Shown one piece after another: positions 48,674-59,721 of a stretch of DNA of 64,000 nucleotides. Position numbers and translations under genes: made by a program. The notes under the pieces were generated by a model. It made no database searches. It was not told the origin of the DNA and saw only the letters and a list, made by a program, of their open reading frames with translations. The stretch's first letter is position 1. Every line of letters starts with the position of its first letter. The DNA comes from Trichobilharzia szidati (lineage: Eukaryota; Platyhelminthes; Trematoda; Strigeidida; Schistosomatidae): positions 64,655,543 through 64,719,542 of the forward strand of contig OX235279.1 in assembly GCA_944472155.2 (NCBI GenBank), written 5' to 3'.

Positions 48674-48911
48674 CAAATTAGTTTGTTTATTAGATATATC
48701 ACACAGTGAAACAGTATTATTTACGAGATGAATTTTCGAACACAATTTACTGTTCATAATCATATCAATTATAATCACACGACTCAAACTCAAGTTTCGA
48801 ATTCGTGTGATTATAATTGATATGATTATGAACAGTAAATTGTGTTCGAAACTTCATCTCGTAAATAATACTGTTTCACTATGTGATATATCTAATAAAC
48901 AAACTAATTTG
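48674..48911. repeat. Foldback element, 109-bp arms
   Basis: The left arm 48674-48782 and right arm 48803-48911 are reverse complements with two mismatches, around a 20-nt loop. The right-arm string ATGAACAGTAAATTGTG is also found, diverged, at 61990-62010. A tail (GGAATTATATACTACCATAG) follows to 48942, where an RTE is inserted. No ORF is present, so it is non-autonomous. Confidence 0.9.
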
Positions 48912-48942
48912 GAATTATATACTACCATAGTGCCCAAGTTTT

Positions 48943-49947
48943 GACCCACAACGGAAAATTCAGCGAGGCGTTTGCAGTAAACACAGGAGTCAGACAAGGG
49001 TGCTTATTATCACCAATGATATTCCTTATTGTGGTGGACTGGATTATGCGTCAGACACTGGGAAACGAGAAGACAGGGATATCCTGGACCAAAGTAAAGA
49101 ACCTAGAAGACCTGGATTTCGCGGATGACTTATGCCTCATATCACACAAAATCGAAGACTTACAAGCGAAAACCAACAAACTGGTCGAAGAAGCAGCCAG
49201 AGAAGACAGGACTCCAGGTGAACATAGACAACACGGAGGTTATGAAAATAACCAACCAACAACAACAACAATAACGACAGCAGCAACATCCAGAGCCAAT
49301 CACCATCAACGGGAGGGATTTGAAAGAGGTTACTTCATTCACTTATCTAGGGAGCATTGTCTCAACTACAGGAGGAACGGACGAGGATGTCAAATCGAGA
49401 ATCAAGAAGGTGAGAAACACATTCATCAACCTGAAACCAATCTGGAAATCTTCGTCACTCAGCATCAACAACAAAATTCGGATTTTCAATACAAACGTCA
49501 AGTCAGTTTTGCTATACGGATCAGAAACTTGGCGGGTCACAAAGAATATTTCCAACAGGTTGCAGACCTTTATCAACAGCTGTCTTCGTTCTATACTGAA
49601 GATCAGATGGCCGGAGAGAATCACCAACAAGAAACTATGGGAACAAACAAAGCAAGAAGCAATCGCCCACCAAATATGCAGGAGAAAGTGGAGATGGATT
49701 GGACACTCGCTGAGGAGGCCGCTGGGTGACATCGCGCGTCAGGCCATAGCTCGAGTGGAACCCGAAAGGGAAGCGGCGAGTGGGACGTCCAACGGTAACA
49801 TGGAGGAGATCGTGTGAAGAGGAAATGAAACAGTATGGACTAACATGGATGCAGGTGAAAAGTACAGCAGAAGACAGAAGCAAGTGGAGGCGTGCAGTTG
49901 AAGCCTTATGTTCCACTAGGAACCCAAGGGAACAATAATAATAATAA
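48943..49947 (+). mobile_element. 5'-truncated RTE-type LINE with 12-bp target-site duplication
   Basis: Coding from 48941-49200 gives NTGVRQGCLLSPMIFLIVVD (RT motif) and LEDLDFADDLCLIS (motif C, F-A-D-D). After a frameshift near 49205, the frame continues SFTYLGSIVS, LLYGSETW, INSCLRSILKIRWPERI and KWRWIGHSLRR. After a second shift near 49750 it ends in SRWKRAVEALCSTRNPREQ-like sequence at about 49937. The tail is AATAATAATAAT. Direct repeats TGCCCAAGTTTT at 48931-48942 and 49948-49959 flank it. Order and tail fit the RTE clade (SR2/Perere-like). It is dead by truncation and two frameshifts. Confidence 0.9.
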
Positions 49948-49959
49948 TGCCCAAGTTTT

Positions 49960-51692
49960 ACACATATATTAACTGTAGTTGACTTTCCACTTCAAATCTC
50001 ACAAGAAGTTGTCTATGTTCTCTGCTCTGTATAACAGTTTGTTTAATGCTGAAAAGAATAATATAATTTGACTCATAAATCAGATGATTACATTAAAAGA
50101 ATCAGAAAACTATGCTTCAGTTCACCTTGATTCCAGAGGAAACAAAAGCAGTCTATATACGTAATTATCACAACAAGAATTTTTAAAAATATCAACAAAA
50201 ACAAAAACAATAACAGGAATCGGAGGGATAATTAAACCAAAGAACTCAGTCAGACGCAAGCCATGTCGGCCTACGGGTTCTATTGATTAAGTTGGACTGG
50301 ATAATCTAATCGATCTAAAATAAATTTGTGGTTCGTATTTTCACATGGTAATGACCTTTTCTTATCTTTATAATAATATCACCGAAACAGAAAAACGGAT
50401 CATTATTCATTTCATAATGCACAGACAGATTCATCCTCAGTGCAAAAAGTGTCTTTCAATCAGACAGTTTTATATGCCAATCTGGTGGCCATTCTTTATG
50501 TGTCAAAGTAGTAATCAACACTAATTATCTACTGTAGTATCTTTTAATCCAACTGCATCCGATTTCACCTGCTGTGTTAGTGTTTCTGCCATAACTCTCA
50601 TCAGCCTTCTTACTGGTGATCATTAGATAAAAAGGTATTGAAAACATTATTTGGCTTAAATTTTTTTCAAGGATTCTTCATCACTTAACTACCTCTTATA
50701 TCCATTTAACCGTATGTTCCATGTCTGCTGTATTTCCAAAAAGGGGAAGATTTTGAATGGAAATAAATTCATCACATAAATAAATCAGTGAATTATTTTT
50801 GCAGTTATTCATGTATAATGTGATAATTGAAAAAGGTCAACAGAACTGACTGATTTAAGAAAATCAAAGCAATTCATTATTAGGACGAGTTTTTCTAAAC
50901 ATCTCTCAAACTACGCCGATTGATAAATTTGTCCTTAAAATATTTTGCTAGATAAGGCTTTATGTAACAGAAAGTGACTGGTGTTGAAGTTGCGATTCGG
51001 ACTATGACTGGATTCCAGTAGGTAGTCGCCATATATGATTGACTGGATGGTCTACTAACAAACCAATGAAATCCACATGATAACTATATCGTAGCTTAAC
51101 CACAACCTTTGTGAATTTCGTATAGCTGCGGTGTGTATGGTCTGTACCTGACTACTCGCTTTCATCTTAATCAGTCATAATTCATTTGACATACGTGAAA
51201 GAACTCAAAGTTCAAATGCACACAAACTGTAAACTGCTGTGCCAACTTAGTGTGAAGGAATCACTGATACTCACCAGTCATGAGAAATAAATGCAGCCTT
51301 TTGATTTAATTTCTAGCTGCTCATAGGTTCATTAGTGCGTAGAGATGATAGAGTTTCCGTCAGCAGATTTTATACAGCTGAGATAAAAACGTCCGTTTTT
51401 TAAAGACTTCAGAGTTCTTAGTAAATAATACTTATAAAATAATTATTTTCCTTATTATACAAGCTTACAAAAGCACTTCTTATTTTTACTTTCGGCAAAG
51501 TTAAACTTTAAGCACCACTAATTACCAATGAGCGAATGACCTCGAACGCACCAATCACGTGAAGGAGGCATTTTCGAGTGTGGAATACATGTATTTATGA
51601 AAAAATGCATAAAAACTGTATTGAAGTGTTACAGAGGATAGCTTTCTGTCACATATGATAAAAGTAGCTCTCAGTTTTGGGTTGGTGTATCA
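49960..51692. other. Unassigned region
   Basis: The first bases (ACACATATATTAAC) continue the foldback tail interrupted by the RTE. The rest is AT-rich without a recognisable gene. Confidence 0.45.
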
Positions 51693-51885
51693 ACAGAGTA
51701 TAATTCCATTGTGGGTAGAATTTATTTTGATAAAGTTTCAAAACAATATAGTGTTATGCAGTGATATTTACTGAGCAATAAATTGTGCTCAAAACGTCAT
51801 CAGTAAATATTACAGTATAACACTGAGAATCTACCAAACTAAATTTTACCAACAATGGAATTATACTCTACCGCAGTGCACAAAT
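51693..51885. repeat. Foldback element, degenerate
   Basis: Outer arms CCATTGTGGGTAGAATTTAT and TAAATTTTACCAACAATGG, and inner arms TAGTGTTATGCAGTGATATT and AATATTACAGTATAACACTG, pair imperfectly. The centre is AATAAATTGTGCTCAAAACG. The tail GGAATTATACTCTACCGCAG follows. It shares tail and core with 48674-48942. Confidence 0.75.
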
Positions 51886-51919
51886 TCTATTCTTATATCA
51901 ACAGAGTAATTTAACCACA

Positions 51920-52110
51920 TTCTATGCATGTAATTATTTAGGTCTTCAAACACTAACAATAACCTTATTCTTTCCTGAACCTAACTCTAACGTGAAAATA
52001 TCCCTAAATTAACTGTAATCTAACTCGAACCAAGTCTAATGTCGCCTTTGTTAGGTTAACCTAACCGTAACTTGTCCTTGGCTGAAAGCATAACTTAATC
52101 CTTCCCAAAC
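51920..52110. repeat. Degenerate CCTAA-rich telomere-like tract
   Basis: It contains repeated AACCTAAC-type units: CTGAACCTAACTCTAACGTG, GTTAACCTAACCGTAAC and CAAACCTAAGCTAAAA. It lies directly before the truncated 5' end of the PLE at 52155. It could be a decayed interstitial telomere repeat or an unrelated simple repeat. Confidence 0.4.
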
Positions 52111-52154
52111 CTAAGCTAAAATTTGCCAGATACCGATATACCGGTATACCGATC

Positions 52155-53760
52155 CATTACCTGAAAGAACTGTTACTACGATGCACCTTCAACGTATACT
52201 TCAGTTTCAACAAGGAAATATACAGGCAAGTAGATGGGGTAGTAATGGGTTCTCCCTTAGGACCCCTATTAGCCGACTGCTTTTTAGCTAGCTTAGAAAA
52301 CAACCCCTTATCATCAACTATCAACGACCTCCATCTCTACAAGTGATACATCGATGATATTTTCATTATTTGTGATGAGAATTGTGATTTAAAAAACCTA
52401 CTTCAAATCTTCAATAACGCCCACGCAAACATCGACTTCACACTTGAGACTGAATCCAACGGAATGTTTCACTTCCTCGACGTCCAGCTGACAAGAAACG
52501 CCAACAACTCTCTGAAAAGATCCATATACAAAAAGCCTACTTGGAACGGACAATTCATCAACTTCCAAAGCTTCGTGCCCCTAAGCAGAAAGAGGAACCT
52601 GATATACGCTCTTTCCTCGAGGATTCGGAAGATATGCAGCGAGGAAGTGATTGAAGAAGAACTGCGTAATCTCCGAAAAACCTTGATGGAAAACGGTTTC
52701 CGCCCAGGTTCATAGACAGAAATCTCAAATCTAAGACTAAGACTTCAGAACAAGTCCAATCCGTTCCAAAGAAAACACTTCTGCTTAATCTAGAATTCAA
52801 AGGTGATATTGAAGCAGAAATCCTTCGTAAACGTCTCTGCAAATCTCTAAGGAAAACATACTTCGCCGCGAGCCTACGACTGACGTTTTCTTGCAAGAAA
52901 CTGTTCAGCCAGAACGTGAAAGACAAGCCGTCGCATTGGGCCACCTCAACGTGCATATACCAGTTTACTTGCTCTTGTGGAGCTGAGTACATCGGCCGTA
53001 CCATGCGCCGACTTGGAAAACGCGCTCGCGAACACTACCCAGCCTGGCTGGTAAAAGGAGACCGAAAACGTGTATACAGTTCAGTGACAGAACATCTGGT
53101 CAACTCAGGACATTCAGCGCCTTTCGAAAAATCCTTCAAAGTAATATACAAAATTCAATCAAACCTATCAAAGTGAATCAAATCAAGACATCTGGGCATA
53201 GCTGAGGCGCTAGCTATCCAAAAGCTCAAACCCACACTTTGTATCCAAAAGAATTACTTTTAACCCCTCTCCCTACCATGGCCATCATAAACAGGTAAAA
53301 TTTTTTAGTAATGATAATCTCATCGCCTTTCTTATCTAAACTTCCTGTTTATTCATGTTATTTTAAGTTTTCTTAAACCCTGTTTACACTACCATATTTT
53401 CATACCCACTCTTCCTGTTTATTTTGTCATTTTACTATTTCTACATATTTAATCCCCGATTGCATAAACAATTATTCATCATATTAGTTTTTTATCCAAA
53501 CATCCTGTATATTTTGTTATTTCTACATTTCTAACCCCCAATTGCACAATGTCAATCTTCTTAGTTATTATGCTACTTTGTTTGAGTTTTACCCATCCCC
53601 CTGTTTGTTATGTCATTTTAATTCCTAATTGTAATTTTTTACTAATTTGACCCCTAACCAGAAATTATTCTGGAACTTTCCTATCCATTTGATATAAATA
53701 CACGAATGTACAGTCTAGATAACGACTTCGTCGAAAACAAAATTTTCTTCGCTGCAATTG
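52155..53760 (+). mobile_element. 5'-truncated PLE with RT and GIY-YIG pieces
   Basis: It begins inside the RT (LKELLLRCTFNVYFSFNKE). Then come GVVMGSPLGPLLADCFL (motif B) and a YIDD motif C at 52349-52360, with the preceding codon turned into TGA. The frame FHFLDVQLTRN to GFRP (52464-52705) is followed by a frameshift near 52705. The GIY-YIG part TSTCIYQFTCSCGAEYIGRT (from 52948) and EHYPAWL, TEHLVNSGH then follow, with another stop at 53174. The tail LCIQKNYF ends at 53263. The 3'UTR runs to about 53760, where GATAACGACTTCGTCGAAAA resembles a degraded hammerhead. Confidence 0.88.
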
Positions 53761-53854
53761 TCTTTTTATTAACTCCTATGACCCAATGTGTATATCCCAT
53801 TTAATAGCATAACACTTCGATGAGCATATTTTATTGATGATGACAACATTATTT

Positions 53855-54062
53855 GCCAGGTTTCACTAACTTGCTCGGTGAGCGTTTCAAGGTCATTGGT
53901 GAGGTCGCACTCCATTGGTAGTTAGTGGTGCCTAAAGTTTAACTTGGCCTTACTTTCTAGACAAGCTGCTCCGCAACTAAACCAACCAGCTCTGAGATCA
54001 CTACTAATTGCAAATCGTCCACCTGAGCTACAAATCTTCTCTATTATTACAGAACTACTCCA
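53855..54062 (-). repeat. Dispersed repeat R, inverted copy
   Basis: The complement reads AGAGAAGATTTGTAGCTCAG then GTGGACGATTTGC, with GATCTCAGAGCTGGTTGG further on. The start is shared with 5323 and 22724. The rest is longer and more diverged. Confidence 0.6.
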
Positions 54063-54847
54063 TCAGAATTTTAGATCCAAACGATTAAGCCTTTAACATT
54101 AATGTAATTCTTTCTGTTAATATCCAGTAAATCAGTCTATACAAATAGTCCCTTTAAAGACTTATTTAAGACCGCCATCAATACACTGACCGTCTCTACA
54201 CAGGTCTTAACCTCACTCAACCTTCAGGCAACAAAGTGTAATCTACAAGTAAAGTTATAGAATATTGAAGTTACGAGGAATGTCTATGTTTTCATGCGAA
54301 TCTTCACTGACGGAGTGAGATATCTGTTTAGTGGTATTATTAAATACATGGGTAAACATTTTCGCTCCAAAATGCATTCGTTGATTAACTGTGTTACTAA
54401 TAGAATGTCGTAAACATAATCAGAATTACCGTAAACTATACTATACTTTAAGCCACTCTTTTTCTAGGCGCAAAATTTCCTATTACGTCATGTGCTAATG
54501 ACAAGATTTATCAGTAATATAAGAAGAGAAGTTCACTGGCACAAAAATAGCAAATAACGGAGGGATGATTTGACATCAAAGAGAGTAAATGAACCAGTAT
54601 TGAGGCAAAACACGGGAGACACGAAAAGAAGACAAAGAAACACAATACGAACGGCAGAAACAGAAAAACACGGAAGACTTGTGCAAATGAAAATTTTAAT
54701 AAATGATATACATTAATGTGCATAACAAAATGCAAATAACCATTCCGCAACCAAGTCTCTTGTCTTCACCCGTTACACTATTACCCTGAAATTTAACTGA
54801 TATAAGAAAGTATGATATATTGATGCTACTGGAACTGCTGAACCTAA

Positions 54848-54922
54848 ACACTTTTCCTGCTACCGAAACTGCAAAGCTCTAGCTGGAAGCCTTATGTCCC
54901 AGTCGAGACGTAAAGGAATAAG
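54848..54922 (+). repeat. SINE family A 3' fragment
   Basis: It carries CTACCGAAACTGCAAAGC, CTAGCTGGAAGCCTTATG and CGTAAAGGAATAAG, the 3' third of family A as at 57010-57075. The tRNA head is absent. Confidence 0.7.
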
Positions 54923-55332
54923 ATTAAAGTAAGCTTTATTAAAATGAATCTAGTTGCACTTAATAAAAAGAAAAAGTCTTTTAAAAGGCTGTTATACATG
55001 TAGACGTTCAATTACAAATTCTTACTTACACATACAACTAAACATAGTAATTAAGCGTAAGTAAATACAAGTATGTAAAATGTCCTCAAAACAGTCACCT
55101 TGGTACTGTTCATAAACTACATCAAATTCAGTGGAACGGAAAATCTGTTGAAGTGACGATACACTGTTTGCATTGTGTAAATGGCTCCTTAACATGTTTT
55201 CTAGATGAAATTTTTTATTGAACACTCTTCAGTTCCTTGATTTAATTCATCCTTCAGAAGTGAATCCAGTATAGTCTCACAAAAGGAAAATAACTCACTG
55301 AACCAAGATCTTTCATTTCTAATCGAACAGAC

Positions 55333-55745
55333 TGTTCAGAAACTTGGTGCGCGAATCAGTAAAAATATTTCCAGCTGGTTGCGGACTTTCATCAACAGCT
55401 ACCTACGCTGGTTCGATGCTGAAGACTAGATGGTCAGAAACGATAAACAAGAAAAATCTGAAAGTTAGCAGACAAACCAAGAATCTATTGCGCAACAAAT
55501 ATGCAGAAGTGGAGATAGATCAAAAAACACTAGGGAGACGACTAAGTGAAATCACACGCCAGGTCGGCGAGTAGAACCTTAATAGGAAGCAAGGAGTTGG
55601 ATTTCCGAGGTTGATATGAAGAAGGTCATGTCAAGAGTTAATAAAATTTTGTGGACAATCATGGAGCTAAATAAAAGGGACAGGAGAGAAGTGGAGATGT
55701 AACACCGAAGTCCTGTGTTCCTCTGGGAACTCAGTGACTAACGCA
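55333..55745 (+). pseudogene. RTE LINE 3' remnant
   Basis: It parallels 49525-49920: ATATTTCCAGCTGGTTGCGG, TTCATCAACAGCTACC, AAATATGCAGAAG, AGGCGAC-type regions and a final CTGTGTTCCTCTGGGAACTC. Stops and frameshifts throughout leave no usable protein. Confidence 0.8.
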
Positions 55746-56345
55746 AAACGTAATAATCGTTTAAAATTACTCTCGTCATCATGTCCTGCCGGAAAAATAA
55801 GCCTAAAATTGTGTACAAATCCTCAAAGAACACTTTCTGTCCTCACCAAAATATATTATATACAAATGTATGTGCTAAAGAACTACGTGATAATTTTCAG
55901 TCCCTCGGGGAAACAACACATGACTACCTTTTGAAAAATTATCTTTCGCTAGATAGTATATAATCAGATATTATCATTTTCAGCTTACAGTAATGGCTAT
56001 TATTATTCTATGCTAAATAATTTTAAAAAATTTATCATTTTTATCTGAACATGTAGGGTCACTTCCTGAGTTATAATTATGGTGAATTCACTTATCTAAA
56101 TGACCTTGGATTTCCTATTACTTTATCTGATTTTGGTCAGGATATCTTTATCTTTTGTTATTGACCTAGTTTTCATACAAGTTTACATGTTTTAAAGGTT
56201 TTTTTGCTAAATACTTTCTACTTCTATAATCACTTCATTGTAAAATAATTATATCATTAAAGCAAGTATAATTTTATTTACGTGTAAATGGAATTCATTG
56301 TTTATCCACTGTTTCAGTCTTGGTTAGCTAGTCAAGTGTGAATGA

Positions 56346-56633
56346 AAAGCTTTACTACAATTTGAACAAAGATTATTTGAATTCCTAATAACTTTCTTCC
56401 TACAACATCAAGAGATGAAGACATGTGTTGAAGTCGAGGACATTTTTGTCAAAAAAAATTGTTACAGATCTCTTTCGCAACAATTATTACATCGGTATGA
56501 ACAGTTTACACAATTATTTCTCTTGACTGATTTGAACACAGCAGTCTATCCATTGGTTCTTCTTGATTTCTGCAAGGAAATTCTAATCATTGAAAACTCT
56601 GTCATATCACACGAAGTTTTCAAAATATCTTAA
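56346..56633 (+). CDS. Unrecognised open frame (possible exon)
   Basis: It is open for 95 codons from 56346 (just after a stop at 56343), ending TAA at 56631-56633. The longest ATG start is at 56415. Composition is Leu/Phe/Gln/Glu-rich with helix-like spacing (RYEQFTQLFLLTDLNTAV). It is not a repeat seen elsewhere in the window. I recognise no family and see no convincing acceptor or partner exon. It may be a chance frame or a terminal exon of an unseen gene. Confidence 0.25.
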   Translation, partial: KALLQFEQRLFEFLITFFLQHQEMKTCVEVEDIFVKKNCYRSLSQQLLHRYEQFTQLFLLTDLNTAVYPLVLLDFCKEILIIENSVISHEVFKIS

Positions 56634-56873
56634 CTGTTATAACAATCATTTTAATCAAGACCAATACTTTAAATTAATATAAACATTTAAGATGCACCCC
56701 AATCTTTGAAATTTGATGGTTAAGTAACTTCTAAATCATGGAGTGAAGGCAAAATAAGACTAGAAATCTTGTTTTATTTCGTTGACATGCAAAACTGCTT
56801 GTGGATATAACTTCCTTGTACTAACACTAATGATTTAACACAAATGCTTTATTACATATACTAATAATACTTC

Positions 56874-57086
56874 GTCCGTCGGTGGCACAGCGGTAAGGTG
56901 CTCGATCCCAGGCCAACGCACTCCTTTACCTCCCTAAGCCGGTAGTAGGGCAGGCAAAGAGGGGAGGTTGGACATGAGGCTAGCAACCACATCCCGTAAA
57001 AATAATCACCACTGCTACAGAAACTTCAAGCCTCTAGCTTGAAGCCTTATGTTCCACTGGGAACGTAAAGGAATAAAAACAATAAA
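56874..57086 (+). mobile_element. tRNA-derived SINE, family A, plus strand
   Basis: The head GTCGGTGGCACAGCGGTAAG with a damaged B box (GATCCCAGGCC) is followed by the body (ACCTCCCTAAGCCGGTAGTA, GGTTGGACATGAGGCTAGC, CTACAGAAACTTCAAGCC) and the RTE-like tail AGCCTTATGTTCCACTGGGA. The end is A-rich. Flanks TAATAATACTTC (56862-56873) and TAATAATATTTC (57087-57098) form a one-mismatch target-site duplication. A segment of the head between A and B boxes is deleted. Confidence 0.88.
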
Positions 57087-57098
57087 TAATAATATTTC

Positions 57099-58767
57099 AC
57101 TTCCCAGTTCCTGAAGTGAATAAGTTCCACCTCACTAACTGATAGGAGAGTGAAAACTTTAGAAACTAGATTTGATGTTACTGTCGAACCGTATAGTTCA
57201 GTACATATATGTATCAACAAAGCTGAAGTTTTCAGAACCTTCGCAAAAACATTTCACTACTTTATTATGACCCACCATTTGAAAAGATAGTAGCTAGTTG
57301 TGACGAAAACACTGGATAATTCTAAAGTAAAGACGATGATTAAAACAATGTTAAGTTACCACACTGATTCAATGAAGTGAACCAAATTTTATATGCTTAA
57401 TAATAAATAATGGAACAATAAATTTGGAAAGAATGTGGTATGCGAATGAAATATATGACAGTATCAGTGGAGAAGCGAAGACCTGTACATTCAGTCCTGA
57501 TACTAAATGCGTCCTGTGTTAGTCTAGAGAATGAATGAATTGAATTCAAACAGCAACTTACTTTTCTTTTGACAGTTCGATAACTTTTGTAGGATGCTGA
57601 CATAGTTGTGTAAAGACGCTGAAGTCATTTTCTCCATCTTAAATCGACAAATTTGGGAAATTCTCTCGAATCAAACCATCCTAGCATCTTTTTGTCATGT
57701 AAAATCAGATATCTGGGTTGGTGAAGATATTTCTAGACTGAAACTCTGAAAGCAGACAACCTGTTGTATTCTGAAGGGACAGTAAAATCGATATACTGGT
57801 AATTGTTTATTTTGTATATGTCAGCAGCTGAGCAAAATGGGAAGTGTTTCATTTTCCAAACAGAGTTGAACAGTTGATTTTGCTCAACCAGCCATTGACC
57901 AACTAAAATCGAATGTGCAGCACCCCTTTTAAAAAACTACCAGAAAATGAAACTGAGTACACCTGGTCTTCATATCTTTTTCGGGATGGAGATTTAAAAT
58001 AAAAATTTCCAATAAAAACATTTATACAAAACTTACCCCATCTTCCTAAATCTTCCTTGAGTCATTGAAAAAATCTTGTAACACTGAATTAGGTTTGTTT
58101 CATTTCTAAAGCTTCACATCTCTCAATCATTTAAATAAGCCTTTCACAGAAGTTCAAACAAGACTGCTATTCTTATCTGTCAAATTTGGCACTATCATAC
58201 ACATAAAACATCTCGTCTCACTTAATGAAGTGTTGCTGTACATTCATGAAAATAAAATAACCTTGTCAGAACAGTTAATATAACATCTACAAGTAGAGTA
58301 CTTAAAATATGCATGTAGTAGATGTCATTTTATCTACCTTTGTTTAGTTGAGTAACCAATTTGCAGTATCCAGATTTGTTCTTCTTCTGTTACGGCTATA
58401 TTTGACTGACTTTGCAGCTTCTATGTCTTCAGGAAAGAAAGTTAAAATCCTTCATAATCTATCCTAGATGAATTATGCTCACAGTATTCCATTTATTTGA
58501 TTGAATGAAGTATACAACAGAGTCTTGCCAATTAGGTTATTGACCACACTGAACACTAGACAAGTAGATTTTGATGAGAACCAAGGACTGAACAGCTACA
58601 CTAATTACCAACAGGCAACCGACTTTTGCTGGTATGTCCTGTTTCTGTAAAGTAATGCATCCCAAAGAAATGGAAGAGTAATAATGTTTCACAATCTGAT
58701 TTAATTCTCAAATATGAATTAATATCTAAGTGTTGGTTTGTAGGGATTTAATTGGTTACAGGATTTT
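57099..58767. other. Unassigned region
   Basis: AT-rich, with no gene or repeat recognised. Confidence 0.4.
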
Positions 58768-58806
58768 CATCATGAGCTGACATTAGTTAGAGAACCATTG
58801 GGAAAC

Positions 58807-58866
58807 GTGGGAGTACTGGACAGCTGTTTCGTCCTAGTTTGGGACTGTTCATCAGTACGCACCCAC
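58807..58866 (-). ncRNA. Hammerhead-like motif in Smα-type SINE (left arm)
   Basis: This is the mirror of the right-arm motif. CTGATGA lies on the minus strand at 58849-58855, and all other elements are identical. A transcript crossing the palindrome would contain the ribozyme and its antisense. Confidence 0.6.
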
Positions 58867-59130
58867 CGGGATTCGAACCCAGGACCTTCTGGTTACAAGG
58901 CAAGCTCGTATACCATTAAGCCACTGGGACCCGATCCAATGGTCCATGAATTCTAACTTCTGCCAATTCACGACATAGCGCGACCCCTAGCCAATGTCTT
59001 CGGCGAGTATTTGTCGCGCTATGTCGTGAATTGGCAGAAGTTAGAATTCATGGACCATTGGATCGGGTCCCAGTGGCTTAATGGTATACGAGCTTGCCTT
59101 GTAACCAGAAGGTCCTGGGTTCGAATCCCG

Positions 59131-59190
59131 GTGGGTGCGTACTGATGAACAGTCCCAAACTAGGACGAAACAGCTGTCCAGTACTCCCAC
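59131..59190 (+). ncRNA. Hammerhead-like motif in Smα-type SINE (right arm)
   Basis: The core CTGATGA is at 59142-59148. Stem II GTCC/GGAC (59152-59155, 59163-59166) has loop CAAACTA. GAAA is at 59167-59170. The palindromic mini stem III is ACAGCTGT (59170-59177), with a GTC cleavage triplet ending at 59178. Possible stem I pairing is GTGGG..GTA with TAC..CCCAC. Deviations: three extra bases ACA between core and stem II, and CAG between the cleavage site and the stem I partner. Known: S. mansoni Smα carries a hammerhead with CTGATGAGTCCC and similar stem II. Activity of this variant is uncertain. Confidence 0.6.
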
Positions 59191-59229
59191 GTTTCCCAAT
59201 GGTTCTCTAACTAATGTCAGCTCATGATG

Positions 59230-59721
59230 GATTAATACCTGTTTGTTGACTGTTCGGTAAAATAACACCAGCTTTATAAGGATTACTGGCGATAAATTTT
59301 TTCTTCTCCCAACAGTTTCCCTAACATATGATGAGTAACTCTCAAGTAATATTCAGAAAAATATTCTATCAGCTTACTTTAAAAGTCATCAATAACCCCA
59401 AAAATGGTCGTAGCGATAAGATCCATAAATTTTACAACCCTTTTGTGAGTTTGTTAACATCCTACTGATTTAAACTCATAAATCTTGTTACTCTTTTTAT
59501 CTAAGTAATCATCGAGAATAATTTATCCAGAGTTGACATTTTCATTTTCCATTAGTATATAAAATACAAAATAACTGTTTTATCCATTCATGTTAAACTC
59601 AACGGAATTCTATTTTGTTTAACAGAACTAAACTCTCCACTTTAAGTCAAAAATTTATTCTTGCTTACTAATCCCTGAGAATAAAGAATCAGATAAGCCT
59701 CTGAAAGACAGAATTAAGAAT
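59230..59721. other. Unassigned region
   Basis: No feature recognised. Confidence 0.4.

Larger units (their letters stand above)
58768..59229. repeat. Perfect 217-bp palindrome of two Smα-like SINEs
   Basis: Arms 58768-58984 and 59013-59229 are reverse complements with no mismatch that I can find by eye, separated by a 28-bp spacer. Each arm holds one whole SINE: a flank (AATTGGCAGAAGTTAGAATT), a tRNA-like head with A box TGGCTTAATGG (59074-59084) and a perfect B box GGTTCGAATCC (59118-59128), a hammerhead-like block, and a tail to CATGATG. The loop TTGTAA between the boxes resembles a tRNA-Thr anticodon arm. The perfect identity means either a very recent inverted duplication or an assembly artefact. 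Confidence 0.93.

Noticed and set aside
49343..49916. Minus-strand open frames over the RTE
   Set aside because: They are shadows of the plus-strand LINE coding sequence.
52558..53004. 148-codon minus-strand frame over the PLE
   Set aside because: It is antisense to PLE coding sequence whose plus-strand motifs are clear, and it has no motif of its own.
59062..59135. Functional tRNA gene
   Set aside because: The A and B boxes are good, but the acceptor and anticodon stems do not pair well and the unit continues into a repeated hammerhead and tail. It is a SINE head.
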